A stretch of DNA of 64,000 nucleotides from the NCBI RefSeq assembly GCF_040958095.1, contig NC_091188.1, positions 5,589,056-5,653,055 on the forward strand. The letters are read 5' to 3'. A model generated the notes under the pieces. It made no database searches. It saw only the letters and a list, made by a program, of their open reading frames with translations, and had not been told where the DNA came from. Within the stretch, counting starts at the first letter, position 1, and the number at the start of each line of letters is the position of its first letter. This document shows, piece by piece, positions 1-24,406 of this stretch. Source of the stretch: Procambarus clarkii. Its lineage: Eukaryota > Arthropoda > Malacostraca > Decapoda > Cambaridae. Both the position numbers and the translations under genes were made by a program.

Positions 1-794
1 GCTCGAGAACACCTGTATATTGCATGCAAAATTTTTACTTGCTTCCCAGTCTATTTTCAAAATTATTTAATTCTCCCACAATTAAAAGATTTGTTCACAT
101 GTTTGACCTTTCCTAATTATTAATTTTTTATTAGTTTCCACCTGTGTCTCTTTGTTCGTATACCATCTGTGCTCAATAGTATGTCCTCTTTTGACACATC
201 ACCGTGTTAGTCAGTTAAGAAATTTGTCACGGTATGGTGTTAGACAGGTAAGGTGTCACGAGAAGATATCAAACAGAAAAATAGGTACTCTGGAGTTAGA
301 AAATTATTGTGGGGTTGCATCTTGTCGAAGCTCCATAAATAAAGGCACCTTTTTTTTGGTGCCTCTAGGTACCAAAACAAGCCTAAGTACACCTTAATGT
401 GTCATTCAAACTAATGCTTTTAAGAGATAATTGAATATAATCTTGCGTAATAGTCTAAGGTGGAAGATTTTTAGGTAATTAACGTCAGTGGTATGACTCG
501 TTATATAGAAGTGTTGAGAAAAAAGAAGTCACAAAAAATAATTAAATCAGAGGCAATTGTAAACCTGTATTTATGGTCAAGTTTGAGTGAAGAGAAATGT
601 TGAGTTTGCTCACTAGGCCTCGATAGACATTACAAATTTAATTTTGTGGTGCACATAAATTCCAGTTACATGCCACCTTCACCCCCTCCCCTCCCCACCG
701 GTTATCCCCCACCGGTTATCCTTTTGTCAGATTACCATTGTATTCTCGATGTTTTGAACATAACACTAATAGCATTTTTCCTTCACCATTTCAG
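1..794. other. AT-rich upstream sequence, no gene supported
   Basis: No convincing exon, RNA gene or complete mobile element is seen here. About 130-200 resembles the 3' region of the LINE at 60.1-61.4 kb (compare 60321-60365, cttccacctgtgtcccc), so a short LINE fragment is likely. An 81-codon open frame at 152-397 has no protein character. The missing 5' exons of the protease gene could lie upstream of the window. Confidence 0.4.
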
Positions 795-834
795 GAAAAG
801 TTGAAAAATAAAGCAGCGACTGAGACAAACGAAG
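795..834 (+). CDS. possible short protease exon (40 nt)
   Basis: This candidate exon lies between an acceptor (catttcag) and a GT donor (gaag|gtactg). It starts in phase 0 and ends with one extra base, exactly the phase the exon at 948 needs. The join would read ...ATETNED-KNSMVSV..., which fits the stretch just before the FCG and TAAHC motifs of S1 proteases. The donor is weak and the exon lacks an IVGG-type activation sequence, so it is only a candidate. Confidence 0.35.
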
Positions 835-947
835 GTACTGCCCTCATCTCTCTTTTGTAATTAATGAAATAAAATAGTTTTCAATGCAAGACTCGAACTG
901 AATCGCTGGTAATGTTAATTTCACGATCTGACGCATTTTCCCTTCAG

Positions 948-8238
<7,291 letters not shown>

Positions 8239-8788
8239 CGCCCTCTGCTACGCGTCACCTGTGGCTCTGAGATCATTTTCACATACTTTAGTGTCAGTCT
8301 CCATACCTCCTTCAATAGCGTGAGAGTCATGTGTCATCTGAGATTAGTATTATCTCATAGATCATCGTTTGGGGTCTTTATATGTATATTGATACTTTAT
8401 TTGTTAGTCTATGTGACAACATAATCATGGTCACAGACGCTCACTGTAGTGACAGTGAGAGTCACGTAACTTACGGTGGTATCACGTAACGTTCTCGTCT
8501 AACGATCACGTGACCGAGTCCTCTTGGGCACGTTATCAGAGATAAGGTTCGTGACCCAACTATACGATAGACTGTTCTTCTCATTGGCGATCCAGGATTG
8601 GCTCAGGTGGATAAAGTCTCCCTCTTGTCTTAAGAGTCGCGCACGTTCGATGTGTGAGGCGACCCTGAGATTAGCAAGATGTCTATGTTGGTGCGTGAGG
8701 ACCGGAAAGTTGCTGGAATGTCTCAGGAGACTCTGGAATGTCTGGAATACATTGAAAGAAGACAATCGAAAGTTGCTGGAATGTCTTA

Positions 8789-8790
<2 letters not shown>
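8239..8790. other. sequence downstream of the protease
   Basis: This presumably contains the protease 3' UTR. No canonical poly(A) signal was found. At 8705-8790 a direct repeat of gaaagttgctggaatgtct occurs twice, about 63 bp apart, just before a TA tract. Confidence 0.5.
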
Positions 8791-9224
<434 letters not shown>

Positions 9225-9289
9225 ATATGTATTTGGTGGCCTTAATAACCCTCCAAAAGTTGAAAGGCATTAAGCCCCACACCAAGCTT

Positions 9290-10080
9290 CCAGTGTAAGA
9301 GTTTCTTCCTCAGTAATAATAAACAGCTGAGAGTGTTTAGGTTGTTGTGTTACACAGAGACCAGTTGTCTATTTCTTGAGTGATTTCCTCGAATCTGTGA
9401 CTAGTGTGTTCGTGCGCCCTTAACTTGACATTCATATTTCCTGGTGTTAATCTCTGTCTATATATGTATTGTGCTCGTCTTTGTATTGCATGACATACTG
9501 TGACATTTCTTGTGCCCTGTTTTTACTAGTTTCGTTGACGACATATATATTTTTTTTGCATAGAGTGACAGAGCAGCTTTAAGCTGCTCTGTCACCCTGT
9601 TTTGCATTGCCCGTGATGAGATTCTGTCGTCCTTATCATTTCTTGTTGAGGTGTTTAAGAGTGCTTATTTATGGAGAAATATGTTGTTAATTGTAATCCT
9701 ATCTGTTTAATTGTTGAGCTGTCTATTAATATCCTCCTTCGTTGAGTACCACGTGTGGCGCCTGTCCCGTGGTGTGTTCCCCTGTTCTCTAAGATGTCTG
9801 ATCTTAGAGAACGGGGAAAAATGAGACGACTACATGAGTATCATTGCGGAATTCCGAGCTTGTGGAGGCATGATAAATATAATTTTGTCAGTACATTACG
9901 AATATTGCGAGATAAAAGCGACGTTGAAAATATGTCCATTTGTAAATAATAAAATTGTGCCAATTCTTGTCACTAATTTCCCGCAGCCTGTAAAATTAAT
10001 TTGTAGACGTCGAGGCTCTCATTTCAGAGTTACAGTGCGATGTAGCATGTATTGTATAAGTTTAAGAAAGATGCAGGCGA
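9290..10080. repeat. long repeat shared with 30.5-31.3 kb
   Basis: Bases 9320-10080 are nearly collinear with 30530-31270, for example ctagtgtgttcgtgcgcc and cgaatattgcgagataaaag in both. Each copy runs into a fold-back MITE arm at its right end. It is a duplicated module with no supported gene. Its small open frames are not conserved as proteins. Confidence 0.75.
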
Positions 10081-10190
10081 TGAGTCACAATAACGTGGCT
10101 GAAGTATGTTGACCAGACCACACACTAGAAATTGAAGGAACGACGACGTTTCGGTCCGTCCTGGACCATTCTCAAGTCGATTGTGAATTT
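10081..10190. mobile_element. half copy of the fold-back MITE
   Basis: This is the left arm only (gatgagtcacaataacgtgg through cattctcaagtcga). It follows the duplicated module exactly as at 31272. Confidence 0.75.
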
Positions 10191-11680
10191 AAGAAAGATG
10201 CAAATTACTTTCTTGGAGCAACATGAGCTTAGCACAACTTATTCTTCGGCAATGCATATCTGGTCGTCCCTCTAAGGAGAGGCAAAACACTAGTGTCTTC
10301 ATTCACTGAACGACAAATGACTATCCAAGTAAAGAGAACTATTTCCATTTTCCAACTTGTGCGAAAAATCACACACAATGCATAAATGATAACAGTAACA
10401 AATACGAAACCTGAAAAAATCAGAGCAGGAAAAAGCAAGAAGACGAAAGAGGGGACGACCAGTTGTGCAATATGAATGATCACCAATATAAATAATTGGT
10501 GAGACAAGCTAAGTGAAGCATTTACTAAAATCTATGCGAAATTTCTTTAGCCTTCCTCGCGGTGATCCACAGTGGCAATAATCCACCTTCCCGCCAGCCT
10601 TTGGGGCTTCGGGTTATGCACAGCCAATCAGATCGTTCTACCAGCCTTCTTGCCCTCCTCTTCAGCATATAACGACCTGGTAAAGGAAATCTTACCGAAT
10701 TAACTTGAAACTTTAAAAACACACGACCCTGACTTTTTTTTTTTACTTTCCCTCAAGAAGGGATGATGGGAGGGTTCCCTTGCAGCCTCGACAAGTGTCT
10801 CGCTACTGCACTTACACAATGTAAGATCACTTGTCTCACTAAAGTGATAGCTGTCCATGTAGGGGATTTTCAATTTGTGACCCCTATTTCAGCAACATGC
10901 ATGCATCTCAAACTGAACATTATTTTCATATTGCGAAAAATTGTTTTTATTGATAATCAGAAAATTGAATACAACTTGAAAATTAAAGCTTAATAAAAAG
11001 TTCAAAGCATGACTACTAAAGGTAGGTCGTGTTTAACACATTCACTCAAAAAAATAATTATTTTCCAGCGTCTTTTTAGACAGTTGATTGTGTAAAATAA
11101 GGCACCATTTAGCAAACTTGACTTAGAAAAGTCATGGAGGGTTGTTAATTGTTGCCAGCCTTAAAAAAAAGAAGACTGATCTCTATCTTCTTAGTTCCAG
11201 CTGTCGTGATGTTGCTGGAAGTAATAATGGACCTAAAAATCCTCTTGAGAAGCACAATTATATGTCTAACAGCTAGAGGTTGTTCCCTCTTTACTAATTT
11301 TATTTCGTTTTATTCCAGTGTTTTGGAAAATATCGATAGCAAGACTTTTCCTGTTAAAGACCTTAGTCTGTACCCGTTTAATACATGTACACACCTCACC
11401 CTACACATGTCTTACACCTGCACCGGCCTCACAGCAATTAGGCTATCCCATACGAAGCATCTCCTAGTTAAACTGTGACCATACGCACATAAGGACCCCA
11501 TCCATCCACACATCTCCAGCATCAGCTATTGGTACTGGTAATGGCTCCAAGGAGCCTCCACTTCATTATTCATGTCTATTCATGTCTGTGCCACCTTTTG
11601 GGTGACTTAATCTTCATCAGTCACGCCATCAGAGAAGCGTGACGTTAAGATCCCAGCCTACAGAGGACAAATCACCACTA
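10191..11680. other. unassigned sequence
   Basis: No family is recognised. A frame at 10229-10507 (-) is hydrophobic and one at 11149-11478 (+) is 109 codons, but neither has splice context, homologous motifs or conservation within the window. Confidence 0.4.
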
Positions 11681-12430
11681 GTTATCACAATAGTGCAACT
11701 ATTGCAGTCCTTAGCTGTTCGCCCCTGACTGACAGGTTCTTGCTTGCAACACTTGAGAAAAATATAGCCTTGTTCCTGCCTGAAATCAACCCTACCCGAC
11801 CTCAAACCCCAGCCTTTGAAATAAAAAATAACATATCACCTGCTTCTTATTTCTTGCCTGTTGGCCTAGTGAAGAACATCTTCACTTGAGACGCGCTAAA
11901 GTGGGTCATCAAGAAACGTTTCTCTTGTATTAGTTGCCTGAGCAATCCACGTTTCTTAAGTGGACAAATAATGTTGCGTGAGATTAGGAAAGAAGACGAA
12001 GGTGACGAAGCGTCATAGTAATTGATGGAAAATCCCCCCAAATTACGAATTTGTTCGTGTAAAGCTGACGGAAAAGTGGATTGGAACCTGTCAAGCCTAC
12101 GAGAGTCTACTGTAGTGCCCAGTGTGCCTATGGTATAGGTTGGACTGGCTCCCTACGTGGTTAGGGTCTGCTGGTCAGGCCGGTGGGCCTACAGGAATAC
12201 AGAACACATCTTTCCCGTGACTGTCGCGGCATTTAGTAAAACTGCAGCTGTCTGTGGCACGAAGGAGGAGCTTCTCTACACCGTTTGTTCTAAAAGCCCA
12301 CTTCTACAACCGCACTTTGAACAGCACCTACGTTACCAGCAGCTTGAGCACGGCATCGTTTGGACTTTCTTTTGTATTATTTATTTTTATTACTTAGTAT
12401 ATATTTTTAAAAGGGTGTCTCCATAGATTT
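11681..12430. repeat. repeat module shared with 23.3-23.6 and 37.3-38.0 kb
   Basis: Segments such as gaaaaatatagccttgttcc and gagagtctactgtagtgccc recur in the same order at 37290-37980, and the second half recurs at 23280-23640. It lies upstream of the promoters of copies 1, 3 and 5, so it is part of the ancestral amplification unit. No protein is assigned. Confidence 0.7.
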
Positions 12431-12769
12431 TTTGTTTGTTTACACATCAGGGTACAGGAACACATGATTGCTGACTCCTGTTAACAGGCTCAAAGCTTTC
12501 CCTTCCCATATCTCATGGTAAGACTTACCCACTAGTTTCTCCTTGAACACGACCCGCCAACAGGTTAACAAGCTATGTATTTATGTCTGTAGGTTAGATT
12601 ATCATTTTTAAATCACTACAACTACCTTTTGCGGTTGATTGTTCAATAAATCCCTGAACTATATGTTTAACAGATCTCTCACCCTGTCCATGGAGGACGA
12701 AGAAAATGTATATATGCTGGTTAGCATTGTAAATGTGTGGGCACGTCTGTGGTAGAAAATAATAATAAT

Positions 12770-12905
12770 AAAAACAGGTACCCAATTACTGCTGAGTGAA
12801 CAGAGGCGAATAGGTAAGGTCTGACGGCTAGCCAAAACTTCCCTGACCAGTCTCGAACCTTGACAAACCGGTCACCAGTCCAGTCGCTGATTTGCAAGCA
12901 AGCAC
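12770..12905 (-). mobile_element. old tRNA-type SINE remnant upstream of copy 1
   Basis: Words such as gtacccaattactgctgagt, gaacagaggcg and gactgacgcc match the younger SINE at 20.5-20.73 kb in degraded form. The same remnant precedes the other promoters near 23.8, 31.85, 38.2, 43.3 and 48.75 kb, so it was present before the units multiplied. Confidence 0.6.
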
Positions 12906-13097
12906 TTTTTTTTTCTTATTTTCTCCCCGAACACAAAATCCTATTATGATATAGTTAGCCAACCAGTCAGATCCGTTTTCTTTGCCAGCAGGGACTATGT
13001 TGTTTGTAATCCTGGCAATGATATTCGATGCTTCGTAACAAACACATCAACAAATATCATCATCGCGGAGCATCGTACATCGACAGAGAAGCCAACA

Positions 13098-13318
13098 GGG
13101 TATTTCCCCAGATCTAAGACGTCGTACAGCGCCGCCTGCGGAAGGGAAGGACATTCCAGGACTATCACGACCAGTTGTGGCTGCGTAAATAAGACTCCAT
13201 CACCTTACCTCATCAGTTTCTCTCAGGATCCCAAGGAAAAAGGAGGTCTGCTTGAATGGAGGAAAATATTATTGTACTTCATAAGTGAGGTATACTCTAC
13301 TGTTGGCCCCAGTCATAG
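13098..13318 (+). promoter_or_regulatory. copy 1 promoter and noncoding exon 1
   Basis: A kappaB-like palindrome gggtatttcccc (13098-13109) is followed by a TATA-like taaataag (13186-13193). An arthropod initiator tcagt has its A at 13215, 29 nt further on. Noncoding exon 1 is inferred as 13215-13318 (104 nt), ending catag|gtaagc. It contains one upstream ATG opening an 11-codon frame. The same layout recurs in copies 2-7. Confidence 0.65.
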
Positions 13319-14036
13319 GTAAGCACTGACGTAACCTGTTGCAGAATCTGCACTCTATGACCTAAACGGCTGAAGGCTGTAAAACAGGAGCACTCTGTTA
13401 CAGGCACTAACCTGAAGAAAGCACTGTTGTAATCCTCTGGAGAACATAGATAGCTGTAGGGTATCCTGTTGACTTTAAACTGATGGACACCTGATGTAGG
13501 GTGCGGTCTGTTGTAAGCTGTAAGCTCAAATACGAACTGCTGTAGGCCTTACACTGAAGTAAATCCTACTTAAACTTAAGTCTTACAGATAAGCAGGACG
13601 ATGATGATAAGGGTAATCTTGCTTGTTATCTTAGTGGTCATGAATGACTCAAGGATGCTACAATAACTCGCGATTTTGTCTGGATCATCAACATTTTGCT
13701 CTCGTCCTCAGGTTAAAATAATTTGGAGGTTTAAAGTGATCTACGTCCTCTGTCTAGCGCCTGTAAAGCTGTGTGCAATAAATTGCAATGTTGGCTATGT
13801 AAATGTTGCACAGCAATGGTCAGGTCTCACTCTCCTGTTGGGCACTTGAATCTACTGTAAGCTCACAGGAGGAATGACTGTTAGTGAAAGCCTGTAAAGT
13901 TCCCTTCCTTAAGCAGTTTTCAAGGAATCACAGAAAATTTCCTTCAACACCATGTCGCTTAGCCTGTAAATCAAGCCTTTGTGTCAAAGTCTAAGAAATG
14001 CTCGAACTGTGTCCAAGAAAATGACACCTGAGTCCT

Positions 14037-14212
14037 GTTGACCAGATCACACACTAGAAGGTGAAGGGACTACGACGCTTCGGTCCGTCCTGGACCATTC
14101 TCAAGTCTCAATCGACTTGAGAATGGTCCAGGACGGACCGAAACGTCGTCGTCCCTTCACCTTCTGGTGTGTGGTCTGGTCAACATTCTTCAGCCGCGTT
14201 ATTGTGACTCAT
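14037..14212. mobile_element. fold-back MITE in intron 1 of copy 1
   Basis: It has complete left and right arms, from gaccagatcacacactagaa to its complement with ggtctggtcaac, and outer ends matching gttattgtgactcat. It is absent from intron 1 of the other copies, so it was inserted after duplication. Confidence 0.85.
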
Positions 14213-14527
14213 CGCCTGCACCTGAGTCCTCTCTACGTTCAAGACGTAGAGAGGTTTGTTATTATATATTCTATTGAAAGTTTTTTTGTCTCTATACAAG
14301 AAATATTTCTAAGTGCTTACCACTTGATTAATTTTGGGCTTAAGGCCTATTAATGGCGGGAGGGGTATTAAGGCCGCCACAGTAGAGTATATTGACCAAC
14401 CAGCACGCATACTTTCATCCTAAGTATAGTCCAGGACTAGAGTAAACTCCCAGCGTATATACACCGAAAAATTTGGTAAGACATTCAATGTATATACGTG
14501 TTAATTTGTATTGTCTACTTTAAACAA

Positions 14528-14529
<2 letters not shown>

Positions 14530-14601
<72 letters not shown>
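14530..14601. repeat. (ATT)n microsatellite, intron 1 of copy 1
   Basis: About 24 ATT units lie shortly before the exon 2 acceptor. A tract at this place recurs in most copies (20009-20108, 33489-33560, 44482-44570, 62099-62171 inverted). Confidence 0.95.
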
Positions 14602-14602
<1 letters not shown>

Positions 14603-14782
14603 CTTCTGTTGCTATTATTCTAAACATAATATATTTTTAGTAAAACATAATATTATGTTTCAATTTGCTGTCCTCTACTGCAGGAGGGAAGAACATTTAC
14701 CGAGGGCTGACGAGCAGGAAGTATCCGGCTTTGACCCCTTGCCAGCACAGCCGGTCCGAGGTGTGGGAGACGAGCCGGAGGG

Positions 14783-17525
<2,743 letters not shown>

Positions 17526-17720
17526 ATTTTGATATGCCGGGATTCTCGTCCATTACCACTACCCCCCACTAGCTGAGGACCTGATCCACTACCACCACCT
17601 AGGAACCTGGTTCACTACCACCAGATGGGGACATGGTCCACTACCACCAGCTGGGGACTTGGTCCACTACCTCCACCAGCTGGGGGACCTGGTCCACTAC
17701 CTCCACCAGCTGAGTTCCAA
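17526..17720 (+). repeat. 3' UTR/flank minisatellite of copy 1
   Basis: About five units of the type ccagctggggacctggtcca, with a period near 28 bp, follow the stop codon. Unit number differs greatly between copies (two or three in copies 5 and 6, about eleven in copy 4). Confidence 0.85.
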
Positions 17721-18109
17721 CCACCACTTCCAGACATAAAATCTAATTTAATATTGTTTAAATTTCTTTTAATCTCAGTTTTTATTCTCTTGCATTGCAA
17801 ACATTTAGCAGAAATATTATACACAATGGTGTTACGAAGCTTTGAGGCTCTGAAACTTTTACATATCATGTAGTTAGTATGAAATATATATGTACTTTTA
17901 CCAAATATATGTAACCTTATTATTGTTAGTATATTTTGTATAATCCTACGTAATGAAAGATGAAAAGTATTATACAAATAATAATAATAGAAAGGTCTTA
18001 AACAAATAGATCTTTCTACTACGGTAACTGACCGTCGAGTTGATTCTCTCAAGCTATCTCGCTTAATGGAAAGGAAGTGAACCAGTTTTATGTCTGACTG
18101 ATGTTCTAG

Positions 18110-18292
18110 ATGCACTGCTGTATCAAAACCAATGTCAACACTTCATCCTTGTGGGAGATATGAACCAACACAAAGTGACACGAGCATTTGACGTTTCCCT
18201 GACTGCCTTCGTTCTAACGAAACGTGTAAACGTTTCGTTCCCACATTATCAGGTCCCTCAGTTGACCTCGTCAACTGAGGGGTCCTGATAAT
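18110..18292 (+). mobile_element. LINE endonuclease fragment (I-like)
   Basis: The frame HFILVGDMNQHKVTRAF carries the GDxN motif of AP-endonuclease domains. It ends in a 50-bp palindrome (attatcaggtccctcagttg and complement) at 18237-18290. Matching fragments follow copies 2, 3, 5, 6 and 7. Confidence 0.75.
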
Positions 18293-18576
18293 GTCTCGTC
18301 TCGAACCTTGACAAATCGGTCACCAGTCCAGTCGCTGATTTCCAAGAAAGAGTTTTTCTTTTTTCCCTAACACAAAATCCTATTATGATATAGTTAGTCA
18401 ACCATTCACAGCCGTTTTCATTGCCAGGAGGAACTACGTTGTTTGTAATCCTGGCAATGGTCGAAAATAATAATATTAATAATAATAATAATAATGATGA
18501 TATTCGATGCTTCGTAACAAAAATATCAACAAATATCATCATCGCAGTGCATCGTACATCCACAGAGAGGCCAACA

Positions 18577-18797
18577 GGGTATTTCCCCAGATCCCACACG
18601 TCATACAGTGCCGCCTACGGAAGCGACGGACATTCCAGGACTATTACGACCAGTTGTGGCTGCATAAATAAGACTCCATCACCTTACCTCATCAGTCTCT
18701 CTCAAGATCCCAGCGAAAAAGGAGGTCGGCTTCAATGGAGGAAAGCATTATTGTAATTCATAAGTGAGGTATACTCTACCGTCCGCCGCAAACACAG
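18577..18797 (+). promoter_or_regulatory. copy 2 promoter and noncoding exon 1
   Basis: The kappaB-like gggtatttcccc is at 18577-18588, the TATA-like taaataag at 18665-18672 and the initiator tcagt with its A at 18694. Exon 1 is 18694-18797 (104 nt), ending cacag|gtaagc, with an upstream 11-codon frame as in copy 1. Confidence 0.65.
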
Positions 18798-20023
18798 GTA
18801 AGCACTGGCGTAACCTTTTGCAGAATCTGCACTCTATGACCTAAACGGCTGAAGGCTGTAAAACAGGCACACTCTGTTACAGGCCCTAACCTGAAGAGAG
18901 CACTGTTGTAATTCTCTGGAGAACATATATGGCTGTAGGGTATCGTGTTGACTTTAAACTGATGGACACCTGATGTAGGCCACATACTAGGAGGCGGTCT
19001 GTTGTAAGCCATAAGTCCACTGATGGACATCTGATGTACTAGGGCGCGGTCTGTTGTAAGCCATAAGTTCAAATATGAACTACTGTAGGCCTTAAACTGA
19101 AGAAAGCACCGCTGTACAGAAGAGCAAGATTCAGACAGAGACTAGCATTCTATAGTGCACTAGTAGTACAATAGTATTAGTACACTATAGTATTACATAG
19201 CTGGATGTGCATGAGGTTAAGGGCAATCTTGCTTGTTATCTTAGTGGTGAAGAATGTCTCAGGGATGCTGAAATAACTCGAGATTTTTTCTGGGCTCTCA
19301 AAAACTTGCTCTTGTTCTCGGGCTAAAATAATTTGAAGGTTTTCATTAATCTGATCTACGTCCTCTGCCTAGCGTCTGTAAAGCCGTGTGCATTCATTTA
19401 CAATGTTGGCGATGTAAATGTTGAACAGCAATGGTCAGGTCACACTGTCCTGTTGCCCACTTAAATCTACGGTGAGCTCACAGGAGGAATGACTGTTAGT
19501 GAAAACATGTCAAGTTCGCTTCCTTAAGCAGTTTTCAAGGAATCACAGAAAATTTTCATCAACACCAAGTCGCTTAGCCTGTAAATCAAGTGTTTGTGGC
19601 AAAGCCTAAGAAATGTTCGAACTGTGTCATTGGAAATGACACTTCAGTCTTCTCTACGTTTAAGATAATTGTTCAGTTTATTTTCATCTGTAGTAACAGG
19701 TGTAATTGGCTTCTATTACATCTAAAAAAAAAAGGTTTAGTATATATTCTATTAAGAGATTTTTTTTTGTCTATACAAGATATATTTCTAAGTACTTACC
19801 AACTGATTAATTTTGGGCTTAAAGCCTATTAACGGCAGACGGGGTATTGAGGCCGCCACAGTAGATTATATTGACCAACAGCAAATATACTTTAGTGCTG
19901 AGAATTGTCTAGAACTACATTAACCTCCCAGCATATATACACCGAGAAGCTTGGTAAGACATTCAGGGTATATATACGTGACTATTTGTATTGTCTATCT
20001 TATACAACTATTATTATTATTAC

Positions 20024-20109
<86 letters not shown>

Positions 20110-20290
20110 CTTCTTTTACTATTATTCTAGACAATATATTTTTTAGTAAAATACAATATTAGGAGTTTTAATTTGCTGTCCTCTACTGCAGGAGGGAAGA
20201 ACATTTACCGAGGGCTGACGAGCAGACCGTATCCGGCCTTGACCTCTTGCCAGCACAGCCGGTCCGAGGTGTGGGAGACGAGCCGGAGGG

Positions 20291-21759
<1,469 letters not shown>

Positions 21760-21776
<17 letters not shown>

Positions 21777-22130
21777 AAATAACGTTGGTTTTCGCTCGTT
21801 TGCGCGCTATGGCCAATAATTGACGTAATTTTAAATGAAATCCGCTCACGAAAGTGACGTTCTGTCCCGTTTTCTCTTTGAGTCCTCTGGCTTACTCAGA
21901 AATGTTAGGAGAGGAAACTTTCAATTCACATTTTTCATGACGTTTTGAAACTTAAGGAAAATTTCCTGCCCACCTAACCAACCAGAAGACCCTTAACTTA
22001 CTGTTTTGGAAAAATTCAAATTCAAAATTTATTTTCATTTTTTTTTTTCATTTTCAAATTACGTCCATTTTCAGCCATAAGGTCAAACGGACAAATTCTG
22101 CCGTAATTTGTAAGACGACAGGCAAAACGC
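21760..22130. mobile_element. MITE inserted in the last coding exon of copy 2
   Basis: It begins ctcttaaaaataacg near 21768 and ends gtaatttgtaagacg near 22117. It is a diverged sister of the 343-bp element at 57207-57549. Comparison with copy 3 shows host exon on both sides (cggtttggt before, cggttccac after). Confidence 0.8.
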
Positions 22131-22533
22131 CGGTTCCACTGTTAGATTTTGATATGCCGTCATTCTCGTCCAATAACCCTACCAGCCGGGGACCTGGTCC
22201 ACGACCTACACCATAACCTCCCCCCCCCCCCCCCCCCCGTCAGCTGAGGACCAACAGACATGACATCTATTTCAATATTTTTGGCCATCTCTTTTAATTT
22301 CAGTTTTTATTTTTAGTTTTTATTCTTCTACAATGCAAATATTTAGCAGAAATGTTATGTATGAAGGTGTTACGAAGATTTGAGCCTGTAAAACTTTTAC
22401 ATGTCATTTAGACAATACGAAATATATTTGTACTTTTACCAAATATATGTAAGTTTGTCATTGTTAGTAAATTTTTTATAATCCTACGTAATGAAAGAGG
22501 AAAAATGTTATAATAATAATAATAATAATAATT

Positions 22534-22583
<50 letters not shown>

Positions 22584-22710
22584 TATAATAATAGAAAGGT
22601 CTTAAATGAATTGATCTTTCTACTACTGTTAATGACTCTCGAGTTGATTCTCTCAAGCTATCCCTCTTAATGGCAAGGAAGTGAACCAGTACTATGTCTG
22701 ACTGATGTTC
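22131..22710 (+). other. 3' flank of copy 2
   Basis: This holds a decayed single minisatellite unit, a C homopolymer at 22221-22238, the conserved 3' flank found in all copies (gcaaatatttagcagaaatg) and an (ATT/AAT)n tract at 22503-22585. Confidence 0.7.
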
Positions 22711-23280
22711 TAGATGCACTGCTGTATCAAAACCAATGTCAACACTTCATCCTTGTGGGAGATATGAACCAACACAAAGTGGCAAGAGCATTTGACGATT
22801 CCCTGGCTGTCTGTGTTCTAACGAAACGTGTAAACGTTTCCTTTTTACATTATCAAGACCCCCTCAGTTGACCTTGTGTTCACTGGTCTCTGACAGAACA
22901 CCTTATCACACGTCGTTCTCAGGGCTAAGCTGGGTCTTTGGATCATCAGAACACCAGCTTTAACACTGCAGCATCGCCCACTTGGCTCTGGGATCAAGGA
23001 AACTGGCAAGACCTGTGCGACTCTCTAAGAGAACGATCAGCAGCCAAAATGTGTTGAATAATTTTACGAATTTCGGGGTGACATGAGGGTTGATATATCT
23101 CTGTCCATTCAAAGGGAACATATATTTTGTTGTCACATAAAACACCTCCGGTTTGGTATTTTAGTTATGGAGAGAGGAACTTGTACATAAGGTAAATGGG
23201 GGTTGTTAACTTTGAACTTTGTCGAATATTCAAAGACCCGCCACATATCCCCTGTTCTGGGTATGCACAGCACAGAAGAG
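22711..23280 (+). mobile_element. I-like LINE endonuclease fragment behind copy 2
   Basis: It starts with the GDMNQHKVARAFDD block and is collinear with 27955-28520. It is truncated and then joins the repeat module shared with 12.1 and 37.6 kb. Confidence 0.75.
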
Positions 23281-24185
23281 ATGCCCCCCAAATTACGAAT
23301 TTGTTCTTGTAAAGCTGACGGAAGAGTGGATTGGAACCTGTCAAGCCTACGAGAGTCTACTGTAGTGCCCAGTATGCCTATGGTATAGGCTGGTCTGGCT
23401 CCCAACGTGGTTAGTGTCAGCTGGTCAGGCCGGTGGGCCCATAGGACGACAGAACACCTCTTTCCCGTGACTATGGCGGCATTTAGTAAAACTGCAGCTG
23501 TCTGTGGAACGAAGGAGGAGCTTCTCTACACCGTTTGTTGTAAAAGCCCACTTCTAGAACAGCACCAACGTTACCGTGCTCACTTTGAGCATGGCATCGT
23601 TTGGATTTTCTTCTATATTATTATTTTTTAATTTATTTATTCTCATTACTTGGTGTATTTTTTAAAAGGGTGTCTCCATAATTTTTTTTTGTTATTTTGT
23701 TTACACGGGAGGGAATAGGAACACATGATTGCTGACTCCTGTTAACTGGCTCAGAGCTTTCCCTTCCCATATCTCATGGTAACCTTACCCGCTAGTTTTC
23801 CTCGAACACGACCTGCCATGGGGTTAACAACCAGGTACCAAATTACTGCTGGGTGAACAGAGGTGAAGAGTTAAGGACTGATGCCCAGTCAAAACTTCAC
23901 TGGCCAGTCAAGAACTTTGACAAGTCGATCACCAGTCTAGTCGCTGATTTCCAAGAAAGAGTTTATTTTTAATTTTTTTCCCTAACACAAAATCCTATTA
24001 TGATTTAGTTAGCCAAGCATTCACAGCCGTTTTCGTTGCCAGGAGGAACTACGTTGTTTGTAATCCTAGCAATGGTAGAAATAATAATACTGAAATAATA
24101 AAAAAATGATATTCGATGCCTCGTAACAAACATATCAACAAATATCATCATCGCGGAGCATCGTACATCGACAGTGAAGCCAACA

Positions 24186-24406
24186 GGGAATTTTCCCAGA
24201 TCCAACACCTTATACAGCGCCGCCTGCGGAAGGGCCGGGAATTCCAGGAATATGACGATTATTTGTGGCTGCGTAAATAAGACTCCATCACCTTACCTCA
24301 TCAGTATCTCCCAAGATCCCGGCGAAAAAGGAGGTCGGCTTCAACGGAGGAAAGCATTATTGTACTTCATAAGTGAAGTATACTCTACCGTTGGCCCGAA
24401 TCATAG
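24186..24406 (+). promoter_or_regulatory. copy 3 promoter and noncoding exon 1
   Basis: This copy has the best kappaB-type palindrome, gggaattttccc (24186-24197). The TATA-like taaataag is at 24274-24281 and the initiator tcagt has its A at 24303. Exon 1 is 24303-24406 (104 nt), ending catag|gtaagc, without any ATG. Confidence 0.68.

Noticed and set aside
10229-10507. Membrane protein on the minus strand
   Set aside because: Hydrophobic composition follows from AT-rich DNA. There is no splice context, repeat conservation or known motif.
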